Shown here one piece after another: positions 16,860 through 27,085 of a stretch of 64,000 nucleotides of DNA. Location: contig NZ_JAKIKW010000025.1 of the NCBI RefSeq assembly GCF_023283945.1, positions 1 to 64,000 of the forward strand, written 5' to 3'. Below the pieces are notes generated by a model. The model was not told where the DNA came from and did no database searches. It worked only from the letters and a program-made list of their open reading frames with translations. Numbering within the stretch: the stretch's first letter is position 1; each line of letters begins with the position of its first letter. This stretch comes from Shewanella gelidimarina. GTDB lineage: Bacteria > Pseudomonadota > Gammaproteobacteria > Enterobacterales > Shewanellaceae. The translations under genes were made by a program, and so were the position numbers.

Positions 16860-18107
16860 TTAGGCTATACACACCAAATTACGTCCACTCGATTTGGCTT
16901 CATATAATGCGACATCAGCGCGTTGTAGCATGTCGTCAACGCTCTCACCCACGATAAAACTTGCGACACCAGTGCTGACGGTAATCGTTAAGTCTCCTTT
17001 GCTGGTCGTTACCGGCTTGCTCTCCAGCTGCATTCTAAATCGGTCTAACAATGCAAATGCTTTCTCGACACTGAGTCCTTTGAAACCAATAACAAACTCT
17101 TCACCGCCAAATCTAGCGACGGTAAAGTGCTGTGAAAAAGACTGCTTTAATCGAGCCGCAAATTCGATAAGTACTTCATCACCTACATCATGGCCGTAGG
17201 TATCATTCACTTTTTTGAAAAAGTCGATATCCATTAACCCTAAAGACAGCATCCCTTGATTTCGAACGATTGCAGGCAACTTGTCTTCATATAAACTAAA
17301 GAAATAACGTCGATTAAATACGTTGGTAAGATAATCTAAATTGGCTTGTTCCCAAAGTTTCGCCATCATGTCTAAGGCATCGAGTGTGTTGAGCACCCGA
17401 CAATGGAACTCTTCATGAACAAAGGGCTTTTGTAAGAAGTCATTCGCACCATTTTTAATAAATCGAGCCGACAGACTTTCATCACTGTCACTCGACAAAC
17501 CAATAATCGCCATATCTTCTCGACTGAACTGCTCTCTGACTTTAATGATCAGTCCGAAACCATCTAACCGAGGCATGTTGTAATCGGTAATAAGCAGTTT
17601 AATATCAGCGTTATCTTTGAGAATATCGAGCGCGGCTAAACCGTCATCGGCTTCGATAACCTGAAACAGATGCTGCTCTAATAGACTACGAATAAACTTA
17701 CGACTCACTAATGAATCGTCTGCCACCAGCACTTTAACGCTTTGGTTACGCTGTAAACGTTTTACCAATTTGGCCGTATATTCATAGCTAAAGCGGTTCT
17801 CTTTTAGCACATAATCGACGATACCCAATTGCAACAGTCGTGAACGTTCTTGAGGGTTCCAGCTCCCCGTTAATACGATACAAGGGAGTTGCTGTGCAAG
17901 CACCAGCTTTACTATCTCTCCGTCTTGCGCGTCTGGAAGATTGAGATCTGTTACCGCGACAAAGTAATCATTATCTAATAATAGCTTTTTAGCACTCGCC
18001 ATATCGGGAGCGACATCGACCACACAATCTAATTCTTGGGTTATTAAATGACGCATTACCCTTGATACAACTTGGCTATCTTCAACCACTAAGATCCGCA
18101 ACTTCAC
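16860..18107 (-). CDS. Dual-receiver diguanylate cyclase (REC-REC-GGDEF)
   Basis: 415 residues. Receiver 1 spans 1-120 (VVEDSQ, VTDLNLPD), receiver 2 spans ~125-245 (VADDSLVS, LITDYNMPR) and the GGDEF domain ~260-415. The active-site motif is GGEEF, which is catalytically competent. The RxxD inhibitory site expected just before it is absent (the residues there are S-Q-H-F), so product feedback through that site is unlikely. It makes cyclic di-GMP when phosphorylated by an unknown histidine kinase. No kinase gene is adjacent. The architecture resembles PleD. The HD-GYP enzyme at 4051-5244 would degrade the same messenger. Confidence 0.93.
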   Translation of the reverse strand: MKLRILVVEDSQVVSRVMRHLITQELDCVVDVAPDMASAKKLLLDNDYFVAVTDLNLPDAQDGEIVKLVLAQQLPCIVLTGSWNPQERSRLLQLGIVDYVLKENRFSYEYTAKLVKRLQRNQSVKVLVADDSLVSRKFIRSLLEQHLFQVIEADDGLAALDILKDNADIKLLITDYNMPRLDGFGLIIKVREQFSREDMAIIGLSSDSDESLSARFIKNGANDFLQKPFVHEEFHCRVLNTLDALDMMAKLWEQANLDYLTNVFNRRYFFSLYEDKLPAIVRNQGMLSLGLMDIDFFKKVNDTYGHDVGDEVLIEFAARLKQSFSQHFTVARFGGEEFVIGFKGLSVEKAFALLDRFRMQLESKPVTTSKGDLTITVSTGVASFIVGESVDDMLQRADVALYEAKSSGRNLVCIA

Positions 18108-18277
18108 TCTCCTTTAATCCCTTACAGCTTCTCTACATCCCTTAATCGGCCTTTATAAAAGACTCTTTAATCATTAAGTTCCATATTGAAAGGGAAAACT
18201 GCATCTGTAATACGCAACATATTGTCTATTTTCGTATTCAGCTTAACGTTTACTCGCCTGAAACGGTATACATAATA

Positions 18278-19429
18278 TTACTTATCTACAACTTTTGCAT
18301 GAGTGGGCGCATTTAGGGGGTTAACCGTTATTTTATCCTGTGGATGTTCAAGTGGGATCTTTCTTAAATCAATAACAACGGTGGCAGAAATCTTATCTTG
18401 TATCGCTTGTCTGTTAGCATCCCAAAATATTTGGATGAAACCTAATAAACCCGTAGTAAAACCAGCCGCATAACCGCCATATCGCCCAAAGGCCGCCCAC
18501 AAGGTAATTTTGGAACCATCGAGCTGAATAACGCTGATCCCCAATAGTTTCTTGCCCAGTGTTTGTCCATCAAACCAAGCCGTAAACACAGTGAAGTAAA
18601 AAGCAGCCCAACCAAAGCCTAACCCCAGATCATTAAGGGAACCGATTAACCAAGCTAATGGGCTTGATTGAGGATCTTCAGCGCTGTCCGAATCACTAAC
18701 ATCAGCCTCTGCCAGCCAATCGTCTTCATCAACCTTCGCGGGTGCATCTGTTACGCTGTCTCCGGCGAAGGTTTCAGCGGTGGAAGACACATTATTACTC
18801 TTTATCGGCAATTCTTTAATGCCCGTTTTTATTAACTGAGCATTCAATGCATCATTTTCTTGCTCAGATAAAGGCAGATCATTGATAAGTTCTTGTAATA
18901 TTCGGGTTTGCTCAATTGCCGTAAGTTTGGAATGTGCTAACGCATCTTTAACAGCGACTAAACGTTGTTGAGCGCATTCGTAATCTTGGCAATTACTTGC
19001 AAAAATTATCTCTGGTAAGTAATTGGCTAACTCCGACACGGTCTGCAATGTTTCAGAGCTGCCCTCCGATCGCAGCGCTGTAACTTCAATCTGACTGCTT
19101 AGTGGTAAATGATTGCGACTCTCCTCTTCATCGTTTAGCAGTGCAAGCACCATTCCGACTAACATCAAAGCGTAAAGAGCCCACTTTACGGCACGACCCA
19201 TGGTGCGGCTTCTTTTGTGGATCACGACGGTGAGCACGACGATACATACAAAGATCCAACCCGCATTTTCGGCCAAAGCGGCAACAAGCAACCCATCGAC
19301 AGTAATCGCTAACACACGCTTTAAAGGGCTCGCTAACGGTTTGTAAAGTACATCTGGGGCTATTTTAAAGGCGTATGGAGTGACTAATGACTTAGGATCT
19401 ATCGCTTCATCTGTGTTTGATTTATTCAT
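18278..19429 (-). CDS. RDD-family membrane protein
   Basis: 383 residues. The N-terminal third has two or three hydrophobic segments starting with RVLAITVDGLLVAALAE. A soluble, acidic middle (about 115-260) contains one CxxxxC pair (NCQDYECAQ). The C-terminal RDD part (about 265-365) has FTAWFDGQTLGKKLLGISV, the family signature. Interestingly, the N-terminal segment also begins like an RDD domain, so the soluble part may be an insert in a split or doubled RDD region. Function is not established. It is transcribed divergently from cysK. Confidence 0.75.
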   Translation of the reverse strand: MNKSNTDEAIDPKSLVTPYAFKIAPDVLYKPLASPLKRVLAITVDGLLVAALAENAGWIFVCIVVLTVVIHKRSRTMGRAVKWALYALMLVGMVLALLNDEEESRNHLPLSSQIEVTALRSEGSSETLQTVSELANYLPEIIFASNCQDYECAQQRLVAVKDALAHSKLTAIEQTRILQELINDLPLSEQENDALNAQLIKTGIKELPIKSNNVSSTAETFAGDSVTDAPAKVDEDDWLAEADVSDSDSAEDPQSSPLAWLIGSLNDLGLGFGWAAFYFTVFTAWFDGQTLGKKLLGISVIQLDGSKITLWAAFGRYGGYAAGFTTGLLGFIQIFWDANRQAIQDKISATVVIDLRKIPLEHPQDKITVNPLNAPTHAKVVDK

Positions 19430-19649
19430 CTATACTTTCCAGTCACAAGGTGCAGATAACCTGCGCAAGCGCTCATAGTAACACTGCGGTTACTTTAGGT
19501 TAACAATTGAATTTGTTACAAATACTATTGAATACATATAACAGCATTAGCTTTAATAACAAAAAGGAATAACGAAGAACAAACAATCACTTCTATTGCG
19601 GCGAAAGACGATTATGCTTTACCCATGCATATTAAGGAGCAAGCAGCCC

Positions 19650-20618
19650 ATGAGCAAAATTTTTGAAGATAATTCATACACAATTGGTAACACCCCACTA
19701 GTCCGTTTAAACCGTGTTAGCAATGGTAATGTTCTTGCCAAGATTGAAGCACGCAACCCCAGTTTTAGCATTAAGTGCCGCATTGGCGCGAATATGATTT
19801 GGGATGCCGAGAAAAAAGGCATATTGACCCAAGAAAAAGAGCTTATCGAACCCACATCGGGTAACACCGGTATTGCGCTTGCTTACGTTGCAGCTGCAAG
19901 AGGTTATAAACTGACATTAACCATGCCTAATACCATGAGTTTAGAGCGTCGTAAATTGCTTAAAGCATTAGGTGCCAATGTTGTGCTGACTGAGGGCGCT
20001 AAGGGAATGAAGGGCGCCATCGACAAAGCAGAAGAAATTCGCCAGTCGGCACCTGAAAAATTCGTACTATTGCAGCAGTTTAATAACCCTGCAAACCCGG
20101 AAATTCACGAGAAAACGACCGGCCCTGAAATTTGGAATGATACTGACGGCGAAGTTGATGTCATTGTCGCAGGCGTGGGAACGGGTGGCACAATTACCGG
20201 TATTAGCCGCTATATAAAGAACACCCAAGGCAAAGCAATTACCTCTGTAGCGGTTGAGCCAATTGATTCACCGGTTATCGCGCAAACACTCGCGGGCCAA
20301 ACGATTCAACCTGGACCACACAAAATTCAAGGTATCGGCGCTGGATTCATTCCAGGTAACTTAGATCTTGACCTTATTGATCGTGTTGAAGCGGTTTCTA
20401 ATGAAGATTCGATTGAGATGGCGCATCGTCTTATGCAAGAAGAAGGGATTTTAGTTGGGATCTCATCAGGTGCTGCTGTAGTTGCTGCGAACCGCATTGC
20501 TGCATTACCAGAATTTGAAGGTAAGAACATTGTGGTTATACTACCATCAGCTGCAGAGCGTTACCTTTCTTCAGCTCTGTTCCAAGGCGAATTTAGTGAT
20601 GCTGAAAACCTTCAGTAA
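19650..20618 (+). CDS. cysK: Cysteine synthase A
   Basis: 322 residues from the ATG at 19650. This start is chosen over an in-frame codon at 19596 because AAGGAG sits 10 bases before it and MSKIFEDNSYTIGNTPLVRL is the family N-terminus. The PLP lysine is K42 in NPSFSIKCR, and the substrate loop TSGNTG and the PLP phosphate loop GTGGT are present. It makes cysteine from O-acetylserine and sulfide in the cytoplasm. It is the CysK type with a long sequence of matches rather than CysM. A strong terminator follows. Confidence 0.95.
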   Translation: MSKIFEDNSYTIGNTPLVRLNRVSNGNVLAKIEARNPSFSIKCRIGANMIWDAEKKGILTQEKELIEPTSGNTGIALAYVAAARGYKLTLTMPNTMSLERRKLLKALGANVVLTEGAKGMKGAIDKAEEIRQSAPEKFVLLQQFNNPANPEIHEKTTGPEIWNDTDGEVDVIVAGVGTGGTITGISRYIKNTQGKAITSVAVEPIDSPVIAQTLAGQTIQPGPHKIQGIGAGFIPGNLDLDLIDRVEAVSNEDSIEMAHRLMQEEGILVGISSGAAVVAANRIAALPEFEGKNIVVILPSAAERYLSSALFQGEFSDAENLQ

Positions 20619-20638
20619 ACAATAAGCCTACAGACTAA

Positions 20639-20664
20639 AACCCAAGCACTAGCTTGGGTTTTTT
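20639..20664 (+). terminator. cysK terminator overlapping the tetR 3' end
   Basis: Perfect stem AACCCAAGC/GCTTGGGTT with a 4-base loop, then T6. The stop codon of the convergent TetR gene (20649) lies inside the hairpin, so the last codons of that gene double as part of the terminator. Confidence 0.88.
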
Positions 20665-21326
20665 ATTGCTCTAACAATATGACTAACCATAGTTTCCACC
20701 ACACTTTTCAGCACCACTTCATCTACCCTTTTTCTGAGTAAAAATTGATATTCAAGTAACCGAATAATAGCCAAAATTTGATGTGCATCTTCGTAAGCTG
20801 TTTGAGAGCCCAAAGCACTAAAAAATGTCTTTATGCTTTGCAATAACGTTTCATCAAGTAGGGTAATCGACGTGGCAAGTTGTGGATTACGTAATGCTTC
20901 TTCATGAAAAGCATTCTCCAAAATACGATCATCAGGATGCGTTAGCTGCTCTCGTATATGCCCACATAAAAATTCAGCTAAACTTTCAACGATCAATGCC
21001 TGTAACGCCTCTTTAGACAAGCTTTGACTCACTTGAGCCATGTTATTGAGCAACTCATAGCTTTGCTCTTCTAGTGCCTTGTTCATCCACAAGGTTTTTT
21101 CAGCAAAAAAAGTGAGTGCATCACTAATCAAATCTTTAATGTCTTTAAAGTAATAGGTGGTTGATGCTAAAGGAACCCCTGCTTCTGCCGCGACAGCCCG
21201 GTGACGCACACCGCGAACGCCCTCTGTGACGATTAACCTTAACGTTGCCTCCAAAATCTCAATGCGCCTTGACTGGCCATCACTTCGACTGGCTTGACGA
21301 CCGACATAGGTCAAAGGTACCAGCAT
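20649..21326 (-). CDS. TetR-family transcriptional regulator
   Basis: 225 residues from the ATG at 21326, chosen because AAGGGAAG lies 6-7 bases upstream; an in-frame ATG at 21353 lacks such a site. The N-terminal helix-turn-helix is clear (ILEATLRLIVTEGVRGVRHRAVAAEAGVPLASTTYYFKD). The C-terminal ligand domain is all-helical and not assigned. It is divergent from a methyltransferase gene with 173 bases between, so autoregulation and control of that gene and the TDT transporter is a fair inference. The 3' end overlaps the cysK terminator. Confidence 0.88.
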   Translation of the reverse strand: MLVPLTYVGRQASRSDGQSRRIEILEATLRLIVTEGVRGVRHRAVAAEAGVPLASTTYYFKDIKDLISDALTFFAEKTLWMNKALEEQSYELLNNMAQVSQSLSKEALQALIVESLAEFLCGHIREQLTHPDDRILENAFHEEALRNPQLATSITLLDETLLQSIKTFFSALGSQTAYEDAHQILAIIRLLEYQFLLRKRVDEVVLKSVVETMVSHIVRAIKNPS

Positions 21327-21499
21327 CGTTTCTTCCCTTACACTAAGATACAAATGGCTCTAATTGACTCAACTCTTGATTAACGGCAATTTAATCTCCC
21401 AAATCAACGTGAAGCAAGATCCAGTTCAAACAATGTTCAGACTGTAGCATGTAAGATACGTCTCCACTAATACTGTTGCAGCCTTGTTAGGTTTACCTT

Positions 21500-22573
21500 A
21501 TGCCTTTTTACCGTTCCCCTCGTTTAATCAGTGCTTTTGACGCTAAGTTTGAAGCGCAAAAAATAGCTTTTGCTCCCGTTAGCTTTCAGGTTGCGCGCTG
21601 CCTGTTAAAATTTGACCTATTACAAATTATTTCTGACAGTGGTGTAAAAGGCTGTAGTACAACCGATTTAGCAACAAAGTCCAAGTTGTCCGAGTATGCT
21701 GTTGGAGTACTAATCGATATGGGGCTTAGTATGGGACTGCTATACCTCAACGATGGCCTCTATGTACTCGACAAGATTGGTCATTTTTTACTGCATGATG
21801 ACATGGCAAAAACTAACTTAAACTTTACCCATGATGTCTGCTATCAAGGCCTTTTTGAGTTGGAAGCTTCACTACTAGAGGGTAAACCTAAAGGATTAAC
21901 TTCGCTGGGAGATTGGCAGACTATTTATCCTGGTTTAAGTCAATTACCCAATGACATAAAAAAGAGTTGGTTTGAGTTTGATCATTACTATTCGGACCAC
22001 GCCTTTGATTCTTTATTACCGTTAATTTTTAAAGAAAATCCAAAGCATATCGTCGATGTGGGTGGTAATACTGGTAAATGGGCCTTGGCTTGCACTGACT
22101 ATAACAGCCTTGTAAAAGTCACCATAATGGATCTGCCAGGCCAATTAGACGTGGCAATGGAAAATGTCCGCATTGCCGGTGTCGAAACGCGTGTTGAAGC
22201 CTATAGCACTGATCTGCTCGATGAAAGCAATCCATTTTGTGAAAATGGCGATCTCTATTGGATGAGTCAATTTTTAGATTGCTTTTCCGAAACTGAGATC
22301 CTCAGTATTTTAAAACGAACGGTATCGGTTATGCACCAAAATAGTGAACTGTGTATTTTGGAGACATTCTGGGATCGCCAACCGTTCGAAGCTGGTGCCT
22401 TTTGTGTCAATGCAACATCCCTCTACTTTACCGCTATTGCCAACGGTAATAGTCGTATGTACCACAGTAAAACCTTGTTAAAGCTTATCAGCCAAGCCGG
22501 TCTTTTTGTAGACGAAGATATAGACAGTATCGGCCTAGGACATACGTTGTTGCGCTGTAAGCTAAAGCCCTAA
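21500..22573 (+). CDS. SAM-dependent methyltransferase (O-methyltransferase-like)
   Basis: 357 residues. The N-terminal ~100 residues look like a winged-helix dimerisation domain (VARCLLKFDLLQIISDSG...STTDLATKSKLSEYAVGVLIDMGLS). The C-terminal catalytic domain has the SAM-binding motif IVDVGGNTGKWA, the acidic residue after beta-2 (IMDLPGQ) and LYWMSQFLDCFSE. This layout is that of plant-type and polyketide O-methyltransferases. The substrate is unknown. It is divergent from TetR and 119 bases upstream of the TDT transporter. Confidence 0.8.
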   Translation: MPFYRSPRLISAFDAKFEAQKIAFAPVSFQVARCLLKFDLLQIISDSGVKGCSTTDLATKSKLSEYAVGVLIDMGLSMGLLYLNDGLYVLDKIGHFLLHDDMAKTNLNFTHDVCYQGLFELEASLLEGKPKGLTSLGDWQTIYPGLSQLPNDIKKSWFEFDHYYSDHAFDSLLPLIFKENPKHIVDVGGNTGKWALACTDYNSLVKVTIMDLPGQLDVAMENVRIAGVETRVEAYSTDLLDESNPFCENGDLYWMSQFLDCFSETEILSILKRTVSVMHQNSELCILETFWDRQPFEAGAFCVNATSLYFTAIANGNSRMYHSKTLLKLISQAGLFVDEDIDSIGLGHTLLRCKLKP

Positions 22574-22692
22574 TATCGTTACTCAAACCAACATTAAAAT
22601 AAGTTGAACCTATGATTAAGTTAACTTCAATTTTTATTATCGTCAGTTAATTCTAAAATACATGCATAGAGATTGTATTTTGGAGAAACATA

Positions 22693-23679
22693 ATGACAGA
22701 TAACAGACTAAAACAAAGAGTAGCTCGCTTACCTAGCCCCATGGCGGGACTGGCTTTAGCAATTGCCAGTCTCGGCTGGTCTTGGGAAAGTATGTCACCA
22801 AGTATTGGTGGCAATGCACAAATTATTGGTGCATTGATTGCTGCTATTCTTTTACTGATGTTGGTTGCCAAGTTTGCTCTGCACCCAAAAGTGCTCATCG
22901 CTGAGTTATCTCACCCAGTCATTGGTAGCGTAATCCCCACCTTTGCCATGGGCCTAATGGTCGTATCTGCCGCTATTGGACACTATAGCCAGAAACTCGC
23001 TTTAATATTATGGATTGCAGCTATAGCTATTCATATCATTTTTCTGTTTATGTTTATCTACAACAGAGCGGTCGATTTTAAACTTAGTCACATGGTGCCA
23101 AGTTGGTTTGTCCCCCCCATTGGAATGATTGTGGCAGCAGTATCTTTTCCACAAGGTGAACTATTTCAGGTTCAAAACCATTGGATTGCCAACGCGATTC
23201 TTAACTTTGGGATGCTAAGTTACCTCGTCATGTTGCCCATTATGCTTTACAGACTTATTTTCTGTGAACCGATCCCTGATGCAGCAAAACCAACAATTGC
23301 CATTATGGCTGCACCAGCAAGTCTGTCTTTAGCAGGTTACCTCACTATATCAGAGCATCCATCAATCGTTATTGTTGGCGTATTACTGACTCTAGCATTA
23401 TTAATGACCAGTATTATTTACCTTGCCTTCTTTAACCTATTAAAGCTGCCTTTTAGCCCAGGTTACGCTGCATTCACATTCCCACTGGTTATTGGTGCAA
23501 CGGCTTTATTCAAAACTGTGACTTGGATAATGACGACTTATGGTGAGAATAGCCTTTCTATTAACTTACTATTAACAGCTAAGTTTGAATTAATAGTGGC
23601 AACCATCATTGTGACTTACGTAGCAATAAGGTATTTAAGTCACTACAAGTCAAATATATTCAAGGGGAACGCTGCTTAG
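22693..23679 (+). CDS. TDT/SLAC1-type transporter (TehA-like)
   Basis: 328 residues with about ten membrane segments. The start MTDNRLKQRVARLPSPMAGLALAIASLGW matches the tellurite-resistance/dicarboxylate transporter (TDT) family that includes TehA, Mae1 and the SLAC1 anion channels. An inner-membrane role in moving organic acids or anions is expected, but the substrate cannot be read from the sequence. GGAG lies 9 bases before the ATG. It may share regulation with the methyltransferase gene upstream. A hairpin follows at 23802-23824. Confidence 0.85.
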   Translation: MTDNRLKQRVARLPSPMAGLALAIASLGWSWESMSPSIGGNAQIIGALIAAILLLMLVAKFALHPKVLIAELSHPVIGSVIPTFAMGLMVVSAAIGHYSQKLALILWIAAIAIHIIFLFMFIYNRAVDFKLSHMVPSWFVPPIGMIVAAVSFPQGELFQVQNHWIANAILNFGMLSYLVMLPIMLYRLIFCEPIPDAAKPTIAIMAAPASLSLAGYLTISEHPSIVIVGVLLTLALLMTSIIYLAFFNLLKLPFSPGYAAFTFPLVIGATALFKTVTWIMTTYGENSLSINLLLTAKFELIVATIIVTYVAIRYLSHYKSNIFKGNAA

Positions 23680-24222
23680 TACAGCAAGAGAAAAAGCTAT
23701 AGTTACATTGAAGATGTGACCATTACTGCGCAAAATAAAGCTGAGACATCCTCTACAAGCATCACAGCAACGCAACAAAGCAGGCTTTAACACTGCAAAC
23801 CAAGCGTGACTTAAGTCACGCTTTTCGTTATTTATTCCTTATTTAAAAAATATTCCAAACCTCTCATGTTACCCAGTCGTTAATTGCCCTCACCAACCTC
23901 CAATACAAAAAACAACGCCGAACTAACAATTAAACAACATTAAAACCTATTACCGATTAATAATCAGCCAAACAACTTGACGGTTATTGCCCCACACCCT
24001 CAAATGTAAATAAAATGATGCTGAGTTGATAATAAAATAATACTAATAACACTAAGGACAAAAGCAAACACCTGTAACTAGATTGTTGCCACGGTTAATT
24101 AATTATGGTTCTATTCCGCTGAGAAATATATTTTCATTTACATTTGAAACACCTTAAAAAGATATTTCTAATTAAAACAAAACAAAACAAATAATTATTA
24201 TAAGTTTCCAGGGAGTAATGAT
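23680..24222. other. Gap upstream of the TonB-dependent receptor gene
   Basis: The first part holds a terminator-like hairpin for the TDT gene (AAGCGTGAC/GTCACGCTT, 23802-23824, then TTTCG). The remaining ~400 bases are very A/T-rich and must carry the receptor promoter. GGGAGT precedes the ATG by 9 bases. I see no classical Fur box, so iron control is not supported. Confidence 0.55.
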
Positions 24223-26931
24223 ATGCAAGTTAATTCAAGATTGGCCAAAGCAGTTCGCTTTGCGTTAGTAAGTGGTGCAGCAGCAGCGCTTAGCTCGCCA
24301 GTTGTTCTTGCGGCCGAAGCTGAAAGTGCAGAAAATGTTGAACGTATTCAAGTTACCGGTTCTCGTATCAAGCGTACTGATATGGAAACAGCGACACCCG
24401 TTACAGTGCTAAGTGCTGATGACATGGCAAAGCAAGGCTTTACAAGTATTCAAGACGCATTACAAAGCCTGACATCTACAACGGGTGCAATGACAACCCA
24501 ATCAGTTCACGGTTTTACTCCTGCAGCATCTTCTATCAGTCTTCGTAATGCTGGTGCTAACCGCACACTAACGCTTATCGATGGCAAACGCCTTAACCAG
24601 TACCCAAAACCTGCTGGCGGAACGGATAACTTCGTTGATACCGCAAACCTTCCAATGGAAGCAGTTGCAAGAATTGAAGTACTACAATCTGGTGGTTCAG
24701 CAATTTACGGCGCTGACGCTGTTGGTGGTGTAATCAACATCATCCTGAAAAAAGATTTTGACGGTGCCGCGCTTAAGTATCGTCATGGTGATACCACTAA
24801 TGGTGGCGGAATGAACGATAGAATCGCATTCTCTATCGGTTCATCTTCAGATAAAGGTAATGTGTCAACCTTTATTGAATACACCAACAACGAAGTACTA
24901 AGAGCAACTGACCGTGAAAATTTTGGTCTAAATACTGATAAAGTACCTCACAGTGCATTCTCGCAATATAGCTCGTATGGAGCACGCATTGCAGGTTCAA
25001 GTAAGGGTGCTGAAGGCGCGCGTCAGCTATCAGCTGAAGAGTGTACTGCTGGCGGTTTCTTCTGGGATTCAGCGCGTAGCATTTGTGGTTATGACCGCTC
25101 AAAGCAACGTGATCTTGAGCCTGAAAGCTATCGATTCATCAGCACAACTAACTTCAACTATGAGTTAGCCGAAGATATCACTTTCTTAGGTCGTCTAGAT
25201 GTCTCTCAAGCTAAATCATCCACAAACATTGAGCCAATGGCTATCAATGACTACGACATTAAAGTCGCAGGTAATGATGTAACAGTGTCTGGTGCTGGTG
25301 GGTTAAGCAAAACATTCACAGACGGTAAATCTACTGCTCTAGGTGGTGATTTTGCTAATGCTACCGATGGCGATTACTACTACGTTCGTCGTTTACATGA
25401 GTTTGGCAACCGTACTGGCGAAACGAATACTCGTAACTACTTCTTTAGCGCTGGTCTTGAAGGTCTAATTGCTGACGAGTATAGCTGGGAGGCTTCAGTA
25501 AACTATGGCCGCACAAACGTTGATGTATTCCGCAGTGGCTATGCAACCATTGCAGGCATGTTTGATTACATTACAGCAGAGGGTGAAAATGGTAAACAAG
25601 GTAATTCACTGCTAAATAACATGTCTGATGCAGATGTAGATGCAGCGTCTTATACGCCATTTGAAAATGCTCAATCAACACAGAAAAATATCCAAGCAAA
25701 CATTACGGGTCTGGCGTTTGAATTGCCTGCAGGTGATGTTATGTTCGCATTCGGTGCAGAATATACAGAACAAGATTACCAAACAGATTCTGATTCAGAA
25801 TCTAAGAAAGGAAATATCTTAACTACGGGTGGTTCATCAGGTAAAGGTGAGCGTGATTTCTGGGCTACTTATGCAGAAATGAGCATTCCTGTGTTAGAGC
25901 AGCTAACCATTGACGTTGCTCTACGTTACGATGATTACAGCGATGTTGGCGGCAACTTATCTCCACAAGTTACTGTTGAATATCGTCCACTTGATGAATT
26001 ACTTGTTCGTGGTTCTATCAGCAGCGTATTCCGAGCTCCTGATATGCACCGTGTATACGGTGACCCAACTCAAGGCTTTACCCAAGTTATCGACTTCAAG
26101 CAGTGTGCTGCTATGGGTGGAACACCTGGTGAGACAAGCTCAAACCCTACTATCAATGAGGTTTGTAACGAACTACATATCGATAGTACAACTGGTGCAA
26201 ACAAAGACCTAGAAGCAGAAACGGGTTACACAGCTAACATTGGTGCAGTATGGGGCGGCGATTCGCTAAACGCTTCTATTGACTTATGGGAGTGGAAACT
26301 TGATGACATGGTGAGTGACATCAGTGCTTCAAAAGCTGCACGTGAGTATGATTTATATGAAGATATGATCACTCGTGATGCGGATGGCACTATCACACAC
26401 ATCAACTCAGTTGCACAAAACCTTGCATACCAGAAAGTACGCGGTCTTGATGTTACCGCAGGTTACGGCTGGGATCTTGAAGCGATTGGTGAGTTCAAGC
26501 TAAATTTCAATGGTACATATATTCTTGTTTCAGAAGGGCAATTAGATCCTACTGCTGACATTGATGATGATATCTACAATGGTGGTTTACCTCAGTACCG
26601 TGCGAACCTAGTACTGGGTTACTTCCTAGAAGACTTTGAAACGACTTTAGGCGCTTATCACACTGCACGTATGCATGGTACAGCTTATAAGTCTTTTGCT
26701 GAATCAGGTGACGGGGAAGAGAGCGATTATGAAGTTGCTTCTCTAACTAAGTGGAACTTAACTGCTGGTTATAACTTTACTGACAACATCAAAGTATCTA
26801 CCGGTCTAGTTAATATGTTTGATGCTGGTCCTAACTTTGACCCAACAAACACTTCATGGCCACATTACCCACGTAGCGTTTACAACGCACGTGGACGTGA
26901 ATGGTTTGTTGAAGGTGAAATCACGTTCTAA
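24223..26931 (+). CDS. TonB-dependent outer-membrane receptor
   Basis: 902 residues. The signal peptide ends near residue 30 (VVLA). A TonB-box-like ERIQVTGSRI follows, then the plug domain (VTVLSADDMAKQGFTSIQDALQSL, TLIDGKRLNQYP, IEVLQSGGSAIYGADAVGGVINII) and a large 22-strand-type barrel ending in phenylalanine (EGEITF). Such receptors import siderophores, vitamin B12, sugars or peptides using the proton-motive force. The plug style (GSRIKRTDMETATPVTV) is that of the large Alteromonadales/Xanthomonadales group with varied substrates. A peptide or amino-acid type carrier (YfcC) lies convergent downstream, but no link is proven. Confidence 0.93.
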   Translation: MQVNSRLAKAVRFALVSGAAAALSSPVVLAAEAESAENVERIQVTGSRIKRTDMETATPVTVLSADDMAKQGFTSIQDALQSLTSTTGAMTTQSVHGFTPAASSISLRNAGANRTLTLIDGKRLNQYPKPAGGTDNFVDTANLPMEAVARIEVLQSGGSAIYGADAVGGVINIILKKDFDGAALKYRHGDTTNGGGMNDRIAFSIGSSSDKGNVSTFIEYTNNEVLRATDRENFGLNTDKVPHSAFSQYSSYGARIAGSSKGAEGARQLSAEECTAGGFFWDSARSICGYDRSKQRDLEPESYRFISTTNFNYELAEDITFLGRLDVSQAKSSTNIEPMAINDYDIKVAGNDVTVSGAGGLSKTFTDGKSTALGGDFANATDGDYYYVRRLHEFGNRTGETNTRNYFFSAGLEGLIADEYSWEASVNYGRTNVDVFRSGYATIAGMFDYITAEGENGKQGNSLLNNMSDADVDAASYTPFENAQSTQKNIQANITGLAFELPAGDVMFAFGAEYTEQDYQTDSDSESKKGNILTTGGSSGKGERDFWATYAEMSIPVLEQLTIDVALRYDDYSDVGGNLSPQVTVEYRPLDELLVRGSISSVFRAPDMHRVYGDPTQGFTQVIDFKQCAAMGGTPGETSSNPTINEVCNELHIDSTTGANKDLEAETGYTANIGAVWGGDSLNASIDLWEWKLDDMVSDISASKAAREYDLYEDMITRDADGTITHINSVAQNLAYQKVRGLDVTAGYGWDLEAIGEFKLNFNGTYILVSEGQLDPTADIDDDIYNGGLPQYRANLVLGYFLEDFETTLGAYHTARMHGTAYKSFAESGDGEESDYEVASLTKWNLTAGYNFTDNIKVSTGLVNMFDAGPNFDPTNTSWPHYPRSVYNARGREWFVEGEITF

Positions 26932-26975
26932 ATAATGTAGAAATTAAGCGTTATTATTTAACGCTTATTTAGACA

Positions 26976-27005
26976 TAAAAATGGCATCCTCGGATGCCAT
27001 TTTTT
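26976..27005 (+). terminator. Terminator after the TonB-dependent receptor gene
   Basis: Perfect stem ATGGCATCC/GGATGCCAT (26981-27000) followed by T5-6. A second small stem (AAGCGTT/AACGCTT, 26946-26966) precedes it. Confidence 0.88.
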
Positions 27006-27085
27006 ATATCAGTTAAAACGTTCACACTGCATTCAATGCGTTTATAAACATTGCTGCGTTACCTGCACTGACGCTTTATCTGGAT

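Noticed and set aside
19596..19649. Extended N-terminus for cysK
   Set aside because: The extra 18 residues have no match to cysteine synthases, and AAGGAG is placed for the ATG at 19650.
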